Assembly: GCA_914767715.1 (NCBI GenBank)
Contig: OU612071.1
Location: forward strand, 25,851,681-25,915,680
Direction of reading: 5' to 3'
Origin: Membranipora membranacea
Taxonomy: Eukaryota; Bryozoa; Gymnolaemata; Cheilostomatida; Membraniporidae
DNA: 64,000 bases
In this document: positions 49,441 to 60,847 of the stretch, piece by piece
How positions within the stretch are numbered: position 1 is the first letter of the stretch
Layout of the letters: each line of letters opens with the position of its first letter
The notes under the pieces: generated by a model
What the model was told of the DNA's origin: nothing
The model's input: only the letters and a program-made list of their open reading frames with translations
Databases searched by the model: none
Made by a program: the position numbers and the translations under genes

Positions 49441-52225
49441 TTATCTATTTTGCTGTTCACAAAGAAAATAAGCCTTATGCTCACACACAATATCTCCCCA
49501 GTAGTACCCGTATGCGGACCAAGCGATAACACAAGGTTCAATCTTCGGGTCACGCGGCTCACCTACAGACCAGTAAGCCAAATTCATAGGGCCTGTATCA
49601 ATTCCAAACCATCTCAACTCCTTCTCATGAGATAAATATCTTCCTCCAATCCATAAGTCTGCCTTCCAATCTGTAATTCAGATGTTAATTTGATCAAATA
49701 CATGCCATACCTGCCAATGAATGGACAAAGCAATGGCACATCAGATGGAAATTTTCTGAAAGATACCTACTGATACCCTACAGGATGAAAAATTTCACCG
49801 AACAAAAATTCCCGATCGTCTTTTCTCGACCAAGGTTTCACGGCATAAAAGTTTCGCGGAGTTGTCCCCTCGCGAAATTTGACTTGACTCGCTAAAATCT
49901 GAGCATTACCAGTTAAGGGTACATGAGGGGACAACTTTCAGAATTTATCATCTGGAAGAAAAAAATCCTGGGACAAACATATCGCGAGAAGACAACGTCG
50001 CGAAATCGCGAAATATTTATTCTCATAGAACTTTTCATCCTGTAGGGTATATAAAGATGTTGCTCGATTGCACCTTACCTGTGCCTCAACATGTACTCCA
50101 ACCAGATCTGGGCTGAAAAGCCAAGTTATCCAGCTAGTACATCTATCATGATAAGATAATTTCTGTGGCACTGTGCAGAAATTTTTTCTGCAGCATATTG
50201 TGCACTAAGGTCAATTTCAACCTCTTATTTTAGTGTCTCGCCTAGAACATAATAATGTGATCAGTGTTGACCTACCAGTTGTAAGTTGTTGGTGTCTTAA
50301 CCAGGCGGCAGATTCTACAGTGTCAAATGTAGTGAGAAACTCTCCTGCGCTCTCGCATCTAGATTTAGCATCAAACCAGCTGAGAGCAGTCTTCACATAT
50401 CTGATACATGTACCTCTGTAAGGGTTCAGTCTGTATCCAGTCTGGCATGTGATATCTGAGCAGAAAACATAACTAGAATTGAGGATCTGACATAGGATGG
50501 ATGAGTCAGAAAAACTAAGATGTAAACAAATGATAACATATAATATTTTTCAATTTGATACAGTTACAAGTACAAGTCAGCATTGTGACACATTGACATT
50601 GTGACATGTTGGCGTTATGACAAGGTGAAACTGTGACAAGGTGTCACCTTTTCGCAGTGATGGTGATAAAGCTTCACAGTGGCCAGGCCAACAGGGACAC
50701 AATTACCAGTATAATTGTGACACAGTAACACTGTGTAAAAGTGCCATACGAGAGGGTGATATAGTGACACAGTAACACTGTGTAAAAATGCCATACGAGA
50801 GGGCGATATAGTGACACAGTAACACTGTGTAAAAATGCCATATGAGAGGGCGATATAGTGACAAATTTTCACAGTGTCACTGTGACACGGTGACACTGAA
50901 TTTATGACACAGAGATGCAATGATACCATGACCAGATATTGGTAATGGTAAAGTGATTGACTGTCTTGGTATCACAGTCACTTGTTTACATTATGACACA
51001 TTATGACACAGGGGGGTCTTTCAATTAGAAAGAGCGAGGCTTTACTGAAGCAAGTTATCACCTTCACGTCGCTCAAAATTATCACTCACTTGGTATTTCA
51101 ATTAGACAAAAATCGCTCCCAAATCGCTCACTCAGAATGTATATAGTTCCATCAAGTGACTGAGCGATCTGAAAGCGAGACGCCCTAGCAGTTATCACTC
51201 ACTCACTGAGTGAGCGATCAGATTGCGATTTTGGCTGTTTCTAATTGAAAGACCCCCCAGGGATATAGTGACACTGTGAGACTCAGATTGAGTGTCACAG
51301 TTGGACAGGGCTTCTGGCTTCAGTGACCAAATGACATTCCGATACTGTCAATGAGTGCCACATTCATGAAGTGATTCAATGGACTTACCTGCTGAGACAG
51401 CGTGATACTGATGGATTGTTCTGTTCAGCACCTCTATGCTATCATCTATTACTTTGAGCTCTTTACTGATGTTCTCTCTTACATCTCCGAGCTGCTGCTG
51501 AAGTTTTGAGCTCTCTGACTTCATTTCCTGTCTGAGTTCTGAAGCCTGTGCAGAGATCTCCCTCTGTAGATCAGAGTCTGATACTTGACTCTGTACTTGT
51601 ACTGTGGAGAGTTTATCCTGAAGCTGAGTAAGTAGTAGAGAGTGGAGGTCAGCAGGTTTAGACACTGAGATGACCTCGCGCTTTTCTACAGACTTAGCAT
51701 TGTCCGAGAGACACGCCTGCAGGATAAAAAACAGAGATCAATTTTTAACTAAAGAAGTTTGTTCCATTCATGCTGATACCGATCAAGGCTGAAGATCATA
51801 TTTTCGTCGATGGTATCTCGGCATAGCTAATTCCTGTTCCTTGCCGTGTTTAGAAGCACAAAAATTATTCAATCATTCTATTTTTGTGGATTTCAATAGA
51901 TCAGTTCTGAGCTTAGTAACAGATCCTGGGCCTTCCAAAACGATTCTAGTACTAACTGGAAATGATGTTGCATGAGCAGATATTTAAACTAGAACAATCA
52001 GCTGGAATATGCAATCTGTGACATTTGCACTATGTTACACAAGTCTTCAGACTAATTCACCTCTTCCAAACTTTCAATCCTAGCTTCAAGCCCACCAATA
52101 TGAACTGCACCGATCCCGATAATACAGAATATAGCAGCAATCAAGAGAAAAATCACAGTTATACAAGCAGTGATGGCTTTACTGTGTCCGTCTGGTGACC
52201 GTACTTCTTCTTTCAGAGGATCCAT
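49441..52225 (-). CDS. Type II membrane C-type lectin-like protein
   Basis: Four exons, 300 aa: 52225-52061, 51716-51389, 50455-50276 and 49670-49441 (TAA). The start MDPLKEEVRSPDGHSKAI gives a short cytoplasmic tail. Residues about 19-45 are one membrane span. Residues about 56-164 are a coiled-coil stalk of Gln/Glu/Ser heptads. Residues about 165-300 are a full C-type lectin domain of the long form: CQTGYRLNPYRGTC, then SWFDAKSRCESAGEF, LWIGGRY, and the Cys in EPCVIAW, IVCEHK and FLCEQ. The usual EPN motif is EPR and WND is WGD, so calcium-dependent sugar binding is uncertain. The architecture resembles CD209/CLEC-type receptors. A TATAAG about 75 bp upstream may be a promoter element. Confidence 0.94.
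49776..50047. mobile_element. TIR element with TA duplication (Tc1/mariner-like MITE)
   Basis: Inverted termini CCCTACAGGATGAAAA and TTTTCATCCTGTAGGG at both ends of 272 bp, each flanked by TA (49774-49775 and 50048-50049). No transposase frame. Inside are CGCGAAA-type words on both arms and paired GAGGGGACAA/TTGTCCCCTC, so the subterminal parts are also inverted. It lies in the last intron of the lectin gene. Confidence 0.8.
50560..50935. repeat. Complex GTGACA repeats, 50-bp higher-order unit
   Basis: Degenerate TGACACTGTGACA words. A higher-order unit (GTGACACAGTAACACTGTGT, then AAAATGCCATACGAGAGGGC, then GATATA) occurs three times at about 50716-50860. In the second intron of the lectin gene. 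Confidence 0.8.
51011..51258. mobile_element. MITE copy 2 (GGGGGGTCTTTCAATTAGAA termini)
   Basis: A 248-bp element with near-perfect inverted termini of about 22 bp, homologous over its full length to 11781-12020 in the opposite orientation. It interrupts a GTGACA-repeat tract in the lectin intron. Its termini are better preserved than in copy 1. Confidence 0.85.
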
Positions 52226-52819
52226 CCTGAATCTATGTTGTCTTTACACAACATTGACATGAGGTTAAACGTAGATCATAGTGGCTTGTCTTTGTCACTT
52301 ATACTCGTGGGAATAAACAGCTGCAACATAACCTTGTACTTGTAACTGGACACATAGTGTCAATGTCATGAATGCAGCAGCAGTGTAACTTTAGGAGATA
52401 ACAAACGTGTGTGCTTCTCTAATTGGTTGCTTGTATGATTATCCAATCAGAGGCAACACTATAAGATGACCTTGTATGTGACTATTACAAACAATTCCCA
52501 TTATTTCTTTAACGATGTTGCCAATAAACCCTATATTTGGAGTTACCTTATGCTTATATAATATCTACAACGGTTAATCAGTAACAAACATCAGCTGTGT
52601 CCTTCTCTGTACAACATCACAATGCAATACATTGCTAACCAATATACACCAATAATTATGCTGTCACTATCATAATGATGTCGTTTAGTCGCAGAAGCCA
52701 TTGTGTTGTATTTCTAAGGAAGGATATTGTCTATCAACAGACATATACTCATTGAAATGCGGCTTGTCATTCTCCCAATTTGCTAGGGGTAGAGATGAGC
52801 TATCATTAGGTCCAAATTG

Positions 52820-53800
52820 AAATAAAAAAATATCAGGTTACTAGTGATTTACCTCAACAAAGTATTTGACCTAACATGACTCAATCTTTAGTGAGTAGGA
52901 TTACGATCCAAATAGTTGAAAGCCACCAATCACCAAGTTTGAAGTTTGAAGTTTGTTTATTGCCTAAATTCTAATATCCATCCTGTGATAGGTTGATAGC
53001 ATCGGATGTACGGCACATACATCGTAAAAATGAAAATAAAAGGAGTCTGAGCTGCATTAGTAAAAAAATCGCATATAAAATTCAATAAAGGTATTTTGTC
53101 TTTTGGTTGTTCTACACTTGGATGGCCTATATTTATCAATTTTCGCTCTACGAGCAGATGTTCTGTTCGTTTTTATTTTAATACGAGAGTTCAAGGGGTG
53201 ATTATCGTTGTCAGCCATTTTAGTGAAATGTTCGCTGCAAGAGGTGTGCAGGAATGTTGTGATGGGTGGCAGTGCTAGATGGTCCAGCCTATGCTCGTAG
53301 TTGTCAGAGAATGGCAGCACAATCCGAGTAGCAGAGCGCTGGATCCTCTTTAGTCAAACCATGGACTAAAGAAAATACCTTTATCCAATATATTCAAATC
53401 AATCTCAATCAACTCTAACATTGCCCAAGTAGTTGCTACCGGTCTCCGAATAACCATAACAAAACATTAGTGTTTTTGGCTGCAGATTAGATCATACTAA
53501 TGCCGTATTTTTTTAGATTGATTGACCTAGGCATGTCTAATATCAGGAATGGTGATCAGGCTGTAATGAGCTGGATAATTTGTCTTTGCTTTATATTAGC
53601 ACACATAATATCCCTTATACTAGGGAGGAATGTCGGTGTAGGCGGATAGCACGATCTAGTCAATTATAGGCTTAATGCAGAGGTAAAAACTGTAGGTAAA
53701 GTGAAGTGAATGTCCTTGTAAATTGATTCATCACAGACAGTGTACTGTCTCTTGATAAGACTGTGAGGGACAAACGTGTTAAATGAACTAATCAATTAAA
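52820..53800 (-). pseudogene. Duplicated unit copy A, interrupted by a LINE
   Basis: 52820-52935 and about 53380-53800 together correspond to copy B (53878-54400), sharing AGGTTACTxxxxATTT, GAAAGCCACCAA/GGGAGCCACCAA, TTTTTGGCTGCAGATTAGAT, and CAGACAGTGTACTGTCTCT. On the minus strand the coding-like frame starts RQYTVCDESIYKDIHF and then meets a stop, whereas copy B stays open. Function unknown. Confidence 0.5.
52936..53355 (-). mobile_element. LINE 3' fragment inserted in the duplicated unit
   Basis: The minus strand encodes QRSATRIVLPFSDNYEHRLD, then CSEHF, NHPLNSRI and a tail of KRQNTFIEFYM type ending in a stop at 53057. This is the standard C-terminus of jockey/CR1-like LINE proteins. 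The 3' end has AATAAACAAACTTCAAACTT, a short simple-repeat tail. It is 5' truncated at about 53355. It splits a sequence that is continuous in the copy at 53.9-54.4 kb, so it inserted after, or in only one product of, the duplication. Confidence 0.75.
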
Positions 53801-53877
53801 TCTACTAAAAGGTCAATAGCAATCTCTATCATGATAGATGAAACGTTTGGGTTTTCACTAGCCTAATTTGCAATGAA

Positions 53878-54400
53878 GAAACATCAGGTTACTTGCTATC
53901 TGGTTACTTGCCATCAGGTTACATTGCTAAAACAATGTATTTGACCTACATCGATGTTAGTGATCAATGTGAAGTGGGAAGGATTTAGACCCGACAAGCT
54001 GGGAGCCACCAAACTTTAATATCTATCTGAACTAACTGCTTCACCTCCTTAAATTACAATTCTAAAATATCACTATTTTTGGCTGCAGATCAGGTCTATT
54101 CTAGTGTGGTATGATTTGAGATCGATTGTTTAAAATCAGAGATGATGATGGCACTGTAATGAGCAGGAGAATTTGTCTCTGCTTTATACCAGCACACAGA
54201 ATATCCCCTCCCATAGGGTGTAATGTCAGTGTTGGAGCATAGCCCTATCCAGTAAATTATAGTATAGAATTGACAATCCATTAGGCTAAATACTAAGGTA
54301 AAAACTGTGGTAAAGTGAAAGTTTATGCCCTCATAGATTGGTTCTCCCCAGACAGTGTACTGTCTCTCCATCAGATTTTTGAGGGACAAAGAGGTTTACT
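53878..54400 (-). CDS. Duplicated unit copy B with open frame, unidentified
   Basis: A 97-codon frame (54389-54096) contains QYTVWGEPIYEGINFHF, IIYWIGLCSNTDITPYG and YSVCWYKAETNSPAHYS. The Trp/Cys pattern looks like part of a secreted or extracellular domain, but I cannot name the family. Acceptor-like and donor-like words inside make it possible that this is two exons of a gene rather than one. Copy A lies just downstream on the same strand. Confidence 0.3.
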
Positions 54401-54420
54401 GAACTAAAATGTCATGTGTA

Positions 54421-55294
54421 CTCTTTTAAACTTTAGACATTATATATATTATGTATAATATTTTTTGCTAATTTTGTTGATCAATTAGATATTCAGGATC
54501 CCATATCATTAATCAAAGAATGTCACACACTTCCTGGTATGATATTTATCTCTAAACATGTTTACTAATGTAATACCAAAAAGTGCTATTTCTTTTGATT
54601 TGAGCTCATTGACCTTTATTTTTAATTATCATGGCGAGGAAGAGGAAATAAAGCTTGATAGTACTTGATTACTCTTGTGATCACTACGTAGGCTCAAAGC
54701 CAAACACCTAAATGTTTTCGTTCAATTCAATCACAAATGTTTTCATCACACAACATAACATCTATCAATCATTGATGTCACAGATTTCCTCAAGAGAGAT
54801 TTATCTTCATATCCTCGTTTACTCAGCAGTTATAGACAATCTTAAGTGTTATTTCCTTGTTTTGTGAAACTTGACCTACAAAACTGCAAGTTTGAGAATT
54901 GCCAAAAAAAGTGGAGCCATATCTGCCTGATAATCAGTACCGTATAGTCCCAACGCATATTTAGCAAGTTACATATGCGAGAAGTCGTGGCATTGAAGGT
55001 GTGACGACAAGATGTAGAGACAAAGGGTTGGAATTTACATAAAATAAAATGTTAACTTTAGATTAAAATAATTGCGTGTATCCTTGAGACAAGTATATCA
55101 TCAGACAGGTTCAGTTTAAGTTTTTATGGGCCACATCTTGGCCAAATCACACTTTTGCTCCATAGACACTGGTTGGCAGTGTGTTGTGATAATTTTGGAT
55201 CATACCGCACACAGTTAAGTTGTCTAATTAAAGTCTGTGTTGACAAATCATTGATAGATATACCATGACTCTTAAATGAAAACAATCTTTGTGG
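54421..55294. other. Intergenic, nothing recognised
   Basis: AT-rich, no convincing exon on either strand; short of the TATA box at 55295. Confidence 0.5.
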
Positions 55295-55302
55295 TATAAA
55301 AG
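55295..55302 (+). promoter_or_regulatory. TATA box of the antistasin/WAP gene
   Basis: TATAAAAG 55-62 bp upstream of the ATG at 55357, in the correct position for a start site near 55325. A focused promoter of this kind suits an abundantly or inducibly expressed secreted protein. Confidence 0.7.
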
Positions 55303-55356
55303 CTACCCGCAGCTGAGAGAAGTGACCATTACTCTCAAGATACACTATCCAGCAAC

Positions 55357-58300
55357 ATGATGAGATCAACGTTCTGGGCAGTAGCTGTCTGTTCGCTTGC
55401 GTTCTTTGCTTGCGGTGCCTTTGGACAAGGTAGAGTTTACAATTATTTGTCATTCTCAAAACTTTTAACTTTAATTAAAACCACAATACATTCACATTTA
55501 AATATTCCAGAGCAGAAACAGTCCCAACAATTTTCTTAATATAAAGGCCTGTGTCGTTTCTGCCATCAGTAAGAATGCTCTGAATCAGTTAAGACAGTGG
55601 GCTTGAGCTGAGTAACTTGTATTTGTTAGTTGAGATTTCAAACTCTCTCATATTGAGTGTAGTTGTCTTCTCTTGTGTGAAGCGTATCACCCAGTAGATA
55701 AGACAACAATACTAGATTACCAAATACCATCACTCTACAGCTAAAATTTTGATTTGTGATCTAAATTGCAGTAATCTCTTTGCTGTTGAATTTAATTAGA
55801 CGTATCTGTGTTGTTTTCAATGCGTGAAGGTATAAAACAATTGTTTGGATCTATTTTTGACCTCTGTTACTCAGAGCAAACCATGTGAATATGAAAACCA
55901 TAGACTAGTCAGATTATACAATATCGATTATTGCATCGATCATCTTCATCTTGATAGCAATCAAACAACCCTTCATGAGTCGAAATGTACTTTTTTGCAA
56001 AATGTCAGCCTTTTCTGACTTTGAGATATATTTCATGGCCTGTCTCTAAAAAGGGAGACTTGACACGGGTGACTGAAATTATCTTTGGCAATCTATACAT
56101 TATTGGCATTGCAGTATTTTCTTAGGTTGATGCTCCGGCCTGAAGTTTTCTTAATATATTCCAATGATGACAAAGGTCTTCCTCACATTCTTTATAATTG
56201 TATAAACCTAATCTCTTCAAATATTCTCAGCTTAGTAGTGATTGCTGGACAATATTTTATTTTCAGGGCTCGACTGTAGCGCTGGATGTCCTCTTGATGA
56301 TTGTGGACTATTGCAACAGCCAGGATTTACATTCACCTGCCCTAATGGTAGAGTCAGCGATCAATGTGGATGTGTTACAGGCTGTCAATGCGGTTAGTCT
56401 ACAGAAATTGAATTGCATGAACTGATGAAGTTATATTGCATTGCAATAGCATAGTTATTGTAGTACTTAGTTGAATTTAAAGGCCAGCCTTGTGAACGAC
56501 CAGCCATTAAACTCTTTCATGAAATAATCTAGTTGAAAGTTCATCACTCAGGTTAACTGAGTATGTTTTGATGTAGAATTTTAGGGCTGCTATCAATATT
56601 ATACAAAACATTCCATAAATTTTGAGATTTTATCCTGTCAAACATGTTCAGTATGAGTTGATTGCAAAATATTTAGCCTAGACCCAGTGTTCACTAATAT
56701 TCATGGTTTTGGTATGCTCAAATCTTCAAATTTCCTCTGCAAGCTTTTTTTCCTTTCAGCCGGCTGCCCAGAGTTTGTGGAGCTCATAAAATGTCCGTTT
56801 GGGAGACGGGTGGATGCTAATGGATGTCCTACTAGCTCTTGTAGTGAGTGAAATATCTTTTAAATTCCTAATGTTGTGCGATACGTAAAAAGGTATAATG
56901 ATGTCATTACATTTGGTATTTTGATTATTACTTGGTGCTAGCAATCTTTTTTCTTTCATAGTATATGACATAATGTTGTTCACTCAATTTGCGTTTTGAG
57001 CCCAAGCATGGAAAGCCTGCAGTTGCTAATAATTGATAAGTTAATTGCGTCACGTCGTTCAACATTTTATTTTCAGAGGTTGACTGTAGCGCTGGATGTC
57101 CTCCTGATGAGTGTGGACATTTTGGACAGCAGCCAGGTTCTTCCTTCACCTGCCCTAATGGGAGAATTACAGATCTGGATTGTGGCTGTGTCAGGAGCTG
57201 TCAGTGTGGTGAGCCTTTGTGATTATGTGTACTACAAATGAGAATGTTTATGAATTAACAAGACGTTTCTTACATTGCAATAGAGATGTTTCTGTGTTGT
57301 ATGGTGTATATTAAAGTTGTAATCCCTTGAAGAGGCATAGGTGGCAAATATAAATCAGTTTCAGCAATACAACCACTGATCGGGAACTACACCTAACAAA
57401 TCACAAATCTATTGACAAAAAATCTTCTCATAACGGACAAAATGATTGACAATTGTTTGCAATCTTTATATGAAGCTCCAACTCGCATGTGATTCTAATT
57501 TACATTATTTTATTCAAAATCACGAAAAAGTCAAATCTCTTAATTGCATGCATCAGACCAATGCAACTATAGATAACTACTACGGGCAGTAACTTTAATA
57601 ACTTTGGAAGAGGGATGCATGTCAGTATTGTTCAATAGCCCGGCAAATTTTCAGCCACGGAGTTTTAATTAACTGCTTTCAGGACCACCCAATGTTCAGT
57701 GCGAAAAGAGCATAGAGAGAGAGAGCGAATTTATGACACCAAACATTCCGCTGAAATCTATCCAATCAATCGACCGTAAATCTAGGACTTACTAAGTTAT
57801 TTAAAACAACTTTTTGATTCACTCTAAAATACTGCAGCTGGTATTCACTAATTATTATTGATTCTGGCTTTCAGTTGGCTGTCCAGCGTTTGAGGAGCTT
57901 ATAGATTGTCGGACTGGGAGACGTATAGATTCTAACGGATGTCCTACTAGCTTTTGTAGTAAGTTATATTTGTAAATGCTACATAAAAATATTCTAATTT
58001 ATATATATATATATATATATCAATGTGTAAATATATAGTATACAATATATATAATGCAAGCTTCACTATATTACACTGCTTCCACATGTGAAAGGAATCC
58101 AAGTGTATATAGGGCCTAAACAATTGTAACTATATGTATATCTATATATATCGATTTCTGCAACTCCATCTATTTCACCCTCCCAAACTTCGCCCGAAAT
58201 CAAATTCAAACTATCCAAAACAGCTGCGCAAAATGCCTCACTGCCTATCAAAGCCAGAGCTCAATTTAAAATTCTACTTTTTGCGTACAATATCTATCAT

Positions 58301-58715
58301 AACTCTCCTGATACGCCATCTTATTTCATCAATCAATTCTACATTCCTGAACCTCGCCGTGTCACTAGAAGCAGCTCAAAAATCATCCTCGCATCCCATC
58401 GCACCTCTCGCTTGGCCACAGTCGGTGAAAAATCCCTACCATCATCCCTCGTAACCCTCTGGAATTCCCTGACTTGCAGCAGTTGCCGAGCCTTACTGGT
58501 TTTAAGTCCGCTATTAAAACGTATTTATTTAGGTCGTACTTTAAGTAATTAGATTTTATTTTATTGATTTATATAGCAGTATCAGAATAATGTTTTAATT
58601 TTATCCTCATGCACATATTTTATCCATTTTATTTCAGCTTTATTTTATTGGCTTTAATGTAATAACGCTTAGAAATCTTTACTCTGTAATTTTATTAAGC
58701 GTTTCACAAATAAAC

Positions 58716-58805
<90 letters not shown>

Positions 58806-59230
58806 AGACTACCAGCAGTCCAAATGAATTTAAGTGAATCAGATATGACTGATTTAGTTATGCTGTTTGTTTGTTGTCAACAAAATAAGATGTTCTGGGT
58901 AGAAACTACTGGCAGCATAATGAATTGCATTTTCCAGCTAAAGGTTGATCTGGGTATGGTGGCTGTGAGGTATGAATTCAATTCAATCTCTTTCACATGT
59001 ACTGCGCTTTGCAGAACAAATTAGGCAACTATAATATCTACTTTTGATGCTTTACAGAGGAGGACAGTGTAATGAAGCCAGGTACCTGCCCCAGATTTGG
59101 TTCTTTTGGAAGCACTAAATGTGTGAATGATGATGACTGTCCAGGGAGTGAGAAGTGCTGTAAGTCAAGACCAAGAAGAGGGATTACAATGGATGTCTGC
59201 ACAAGAGTGTCCAGTGTTAGATATGGGTAG
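55357..59230 (+). CDS. Secreted antistasin-like / WAP-domain protein
   Basis: Six exons, 223 aa: 55357-55429, 56267-56392, 56760-56843, 57077-57208, 57875-57958 and 59058-59230 (TAG). All internal junctions are phase 1. Exon 1 is a signal peptide (MMRSTFWAVAVCSLAFFACG). Exons 2 and 4 encode 8-Cys modules (LDCSAGCPLDDCG, then TCPNGR, CGCVTGCQC). Exons 3 and 5 encode antistasin-like pieces (KCPFGRRVDANGCPTSSC and DCRTGRRIDSNGCPTSFC). Exon 6 is a WAP domain (KPGTCP, DDDCPGSEKCC). Exons 4-5 are a duplicate of 2-3. Antistasin and WAP domains are typically serine-protease inhibitors, which is the likely but unproven role. AATAAA lies at 59585. Confidence 0.93.
57996..58062. repeat. AT-dinucleotide repeat
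   Basis: A TATATATA tract in intron 5 of the antistasin/WAP gene, immediately before the LINE fragment. Confidence 0.8.
58150..58804 (+). mobile_element. CR1/L2-type LINE 3' end with (ATT)n tail
   Basis: The plus strand encodes LPIKARAQFKILLFAYN, SPDTPSYFINQF and, further on, VGEKSLPSSLVTLWNSL, the typical C-terminus of CR1/L2-group reverse transcriptases, with frameshifts near both ends. About 200 bp of 3' untranslated sequence follows, ending AAGCGTTTCACAAATAAACT and a perfect ATT run from 58719 to 58804. Such short-repeat tails are characteristic of these LINEs. The copy is 5' truncated and lies in intron 5 of the antistasin/WAP gene, sense orientation. Confidence 0.8.
58719..58804. repeat. 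(ATT)n microsatellite
   Basis: About 28 uninterrupted trinucleotide units, expanded from the 3' tail of the LINE fragment. Confidence 0.95.
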
Positions 59231-59584
59231 TTACTCAATCTATCTGATTCAATATATTGGGGAAATTTGACCGGATTGTAACCTGGACATATGGCTTTCC
59301 ATCTTTCTGCAAAAACCAACCACTTGTTTCTTATTATTTCCTCACAGGATGATGTTAATTCATCTTATTTGAAATGATGAAATGTTTGAGGAATACATTG
59401 TGTGAGTTTATTCCATCTTTTCTTACTGTTTGACAAAACAGAGAATAGTAGAAGATTCACTGTTAGCAATTAATTATTATATTTGTCAAATTTCAGTATT
59501 CTTATCTTCCGATATCATGTTTCTTGCTCCGGTTTCGAGTTATGTGCTCCAATATTGCATGCTTTTAGTGATATAATAATGCTT

Positions 59585-59590
59585 AATAAA
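59585..59590 (+). terminator. AATAAA polyadenylation signal
   Basis: 355 bp after the stop of the antistasin/WAP gene; the first strong signal downstream. Confidence 0.6.
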
Positions 59591-59643
59591 AGTGTATCAT
59601 TCAAAAATGCTTTAAATTGCTAGTTCTATCAAATTTAAACTAC

Positions 59644-59985
59644 TTAGTCAATCATCAGCCCCAGGTTTGATATCCTATCACAGCTCTTGTAGGGGAAGTG
59701 ATGATGTGGTTTAGTGATCTTTTCCATCTCAGTCATCAGGGGTTCACATAGCCGACGCATTTCGACTGCAGGATATTCTTGTGGCATAGTCTAGCCCTAC
59801 AGCGCAGTGTTGTTGGCGCTGCCTTCCATCAAAGAAGAAAACTCCAATAATTCAACAGTTTCCAAGAGAAGATCTTCCTTTGATTTCACTCTCCTCCCCT
59901 GACCAGCGGAAAAGTTCAGTTGAAACAGAAATTGAAATAATTCAATAACAATAAAACCTATACAAGTAATGAACAAATACATCAA
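59644..59985 (-). pseudogene. Possible broken small secreted-protein gene
   Basis: One frame of 114 codons on the minus strand starts with a hydrophobic leader (MMYLFITCIGFIVIELFQFL) and is interrupted only by two nearby stops (TAG-GGC-TAG) after NNTAL. It then continues MPQEYPAVEMRRLCEPLM to a final TAA. No family is recognised. It could equally be chance, or two exons with an unseen intron. Confidence 0.3.
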
Positions 59986-60739
59986 TAAAACTTTTAAAGC
60001 CCATTTGTCACATTTATCTGATCGATTGCTATTTTTAATCTCATGACCAAAATTTCCACATTATCCTGATATAATAATTATCCTTCTCCTTGTTTACTCC
60101 TCTGGGTACAAGAAGATGCTGGGGTGTCTCAGAAATGCAAAAAGCTCACCAACCACCTAATTATCTTCACTTTCCATTAATCAACCTAAGAGATCAAAGG
60201 ACCAGGAACCAGGAAGCGTCCGCTGTCTCCTTTAGGTGTCGAGTGGTTATTGCAAGTGCAAAGAGCTCTTTAATCAATTATTTACTATCCTCAGCTTCCC
60301 TAAAACAAGCTCAGCAATACTTACTGGATGGAGGACTTGTATATGGTTTATGTTGTGTACTGTGAAGCCTGCACACAGGTGTAATTTCAAATATTATTTA
60401 ATAGGCCTAACACTGAAATATCATAAATATAAATCACTCTTGTGTTCTCAGTTCTCTTATATACATCATCTAAATTATAAATTTGTTCAATGACAGGCTT
60501 GATATTTATGTAAGCTTACATTCAAAAGGCCATAGCATAAAAGCTGAAAATATTATATCTGATGAAATATTAGATCTTATTAGGGCTATGAATTTATTTG
60601 GTATCATACTGTAACATCTGATATCAAAAGAAGATTATTAACTTACATCAGTTTATCACAGTGTTTCCCAGAGATTTAAATACAACCGGCTGCGTCGACT
60701 TCAGGTTATTATTGTGACGTTGTGCTCTACTGTAAGATA

Positions 60740-60847
60740 ATGAAGACTATCATCTCTGCTGCTTTGGTTATCTATCTGTGTGTCTGTGTCTCCTCTCAAG
60801 GTCAAGATGAGGAAACCGATTGGTTGTCTGTTAGAATTGCTACATAA
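60740..60847 (+). pseudogene. Signal-peptide exon copy 1 (donor lost)
   Basis: Encodes MKTIISAALVIYLCVCVSSQ, a good signal peptide, then a short tail to a stop. It aligns with 62524-62602 including the 5' flank (TGTGCTCTACT..TAA). Where copy 2 has the donor CAAG|GTAAGG, this copy has CAAGATGAGG, so that donor is lost. An alternative CAAG|GTCAAG six bases upstream remains possible. Probably a member of a small tandem secreted-peptide family. Confidence 0.45.

Noticed and set aside
60090-60493. Two overlapping plus-strand ORFs of 85-91 codons
   Set aside because: No splice logic, no family resemblance and no matching paralogue; left as intergenic.
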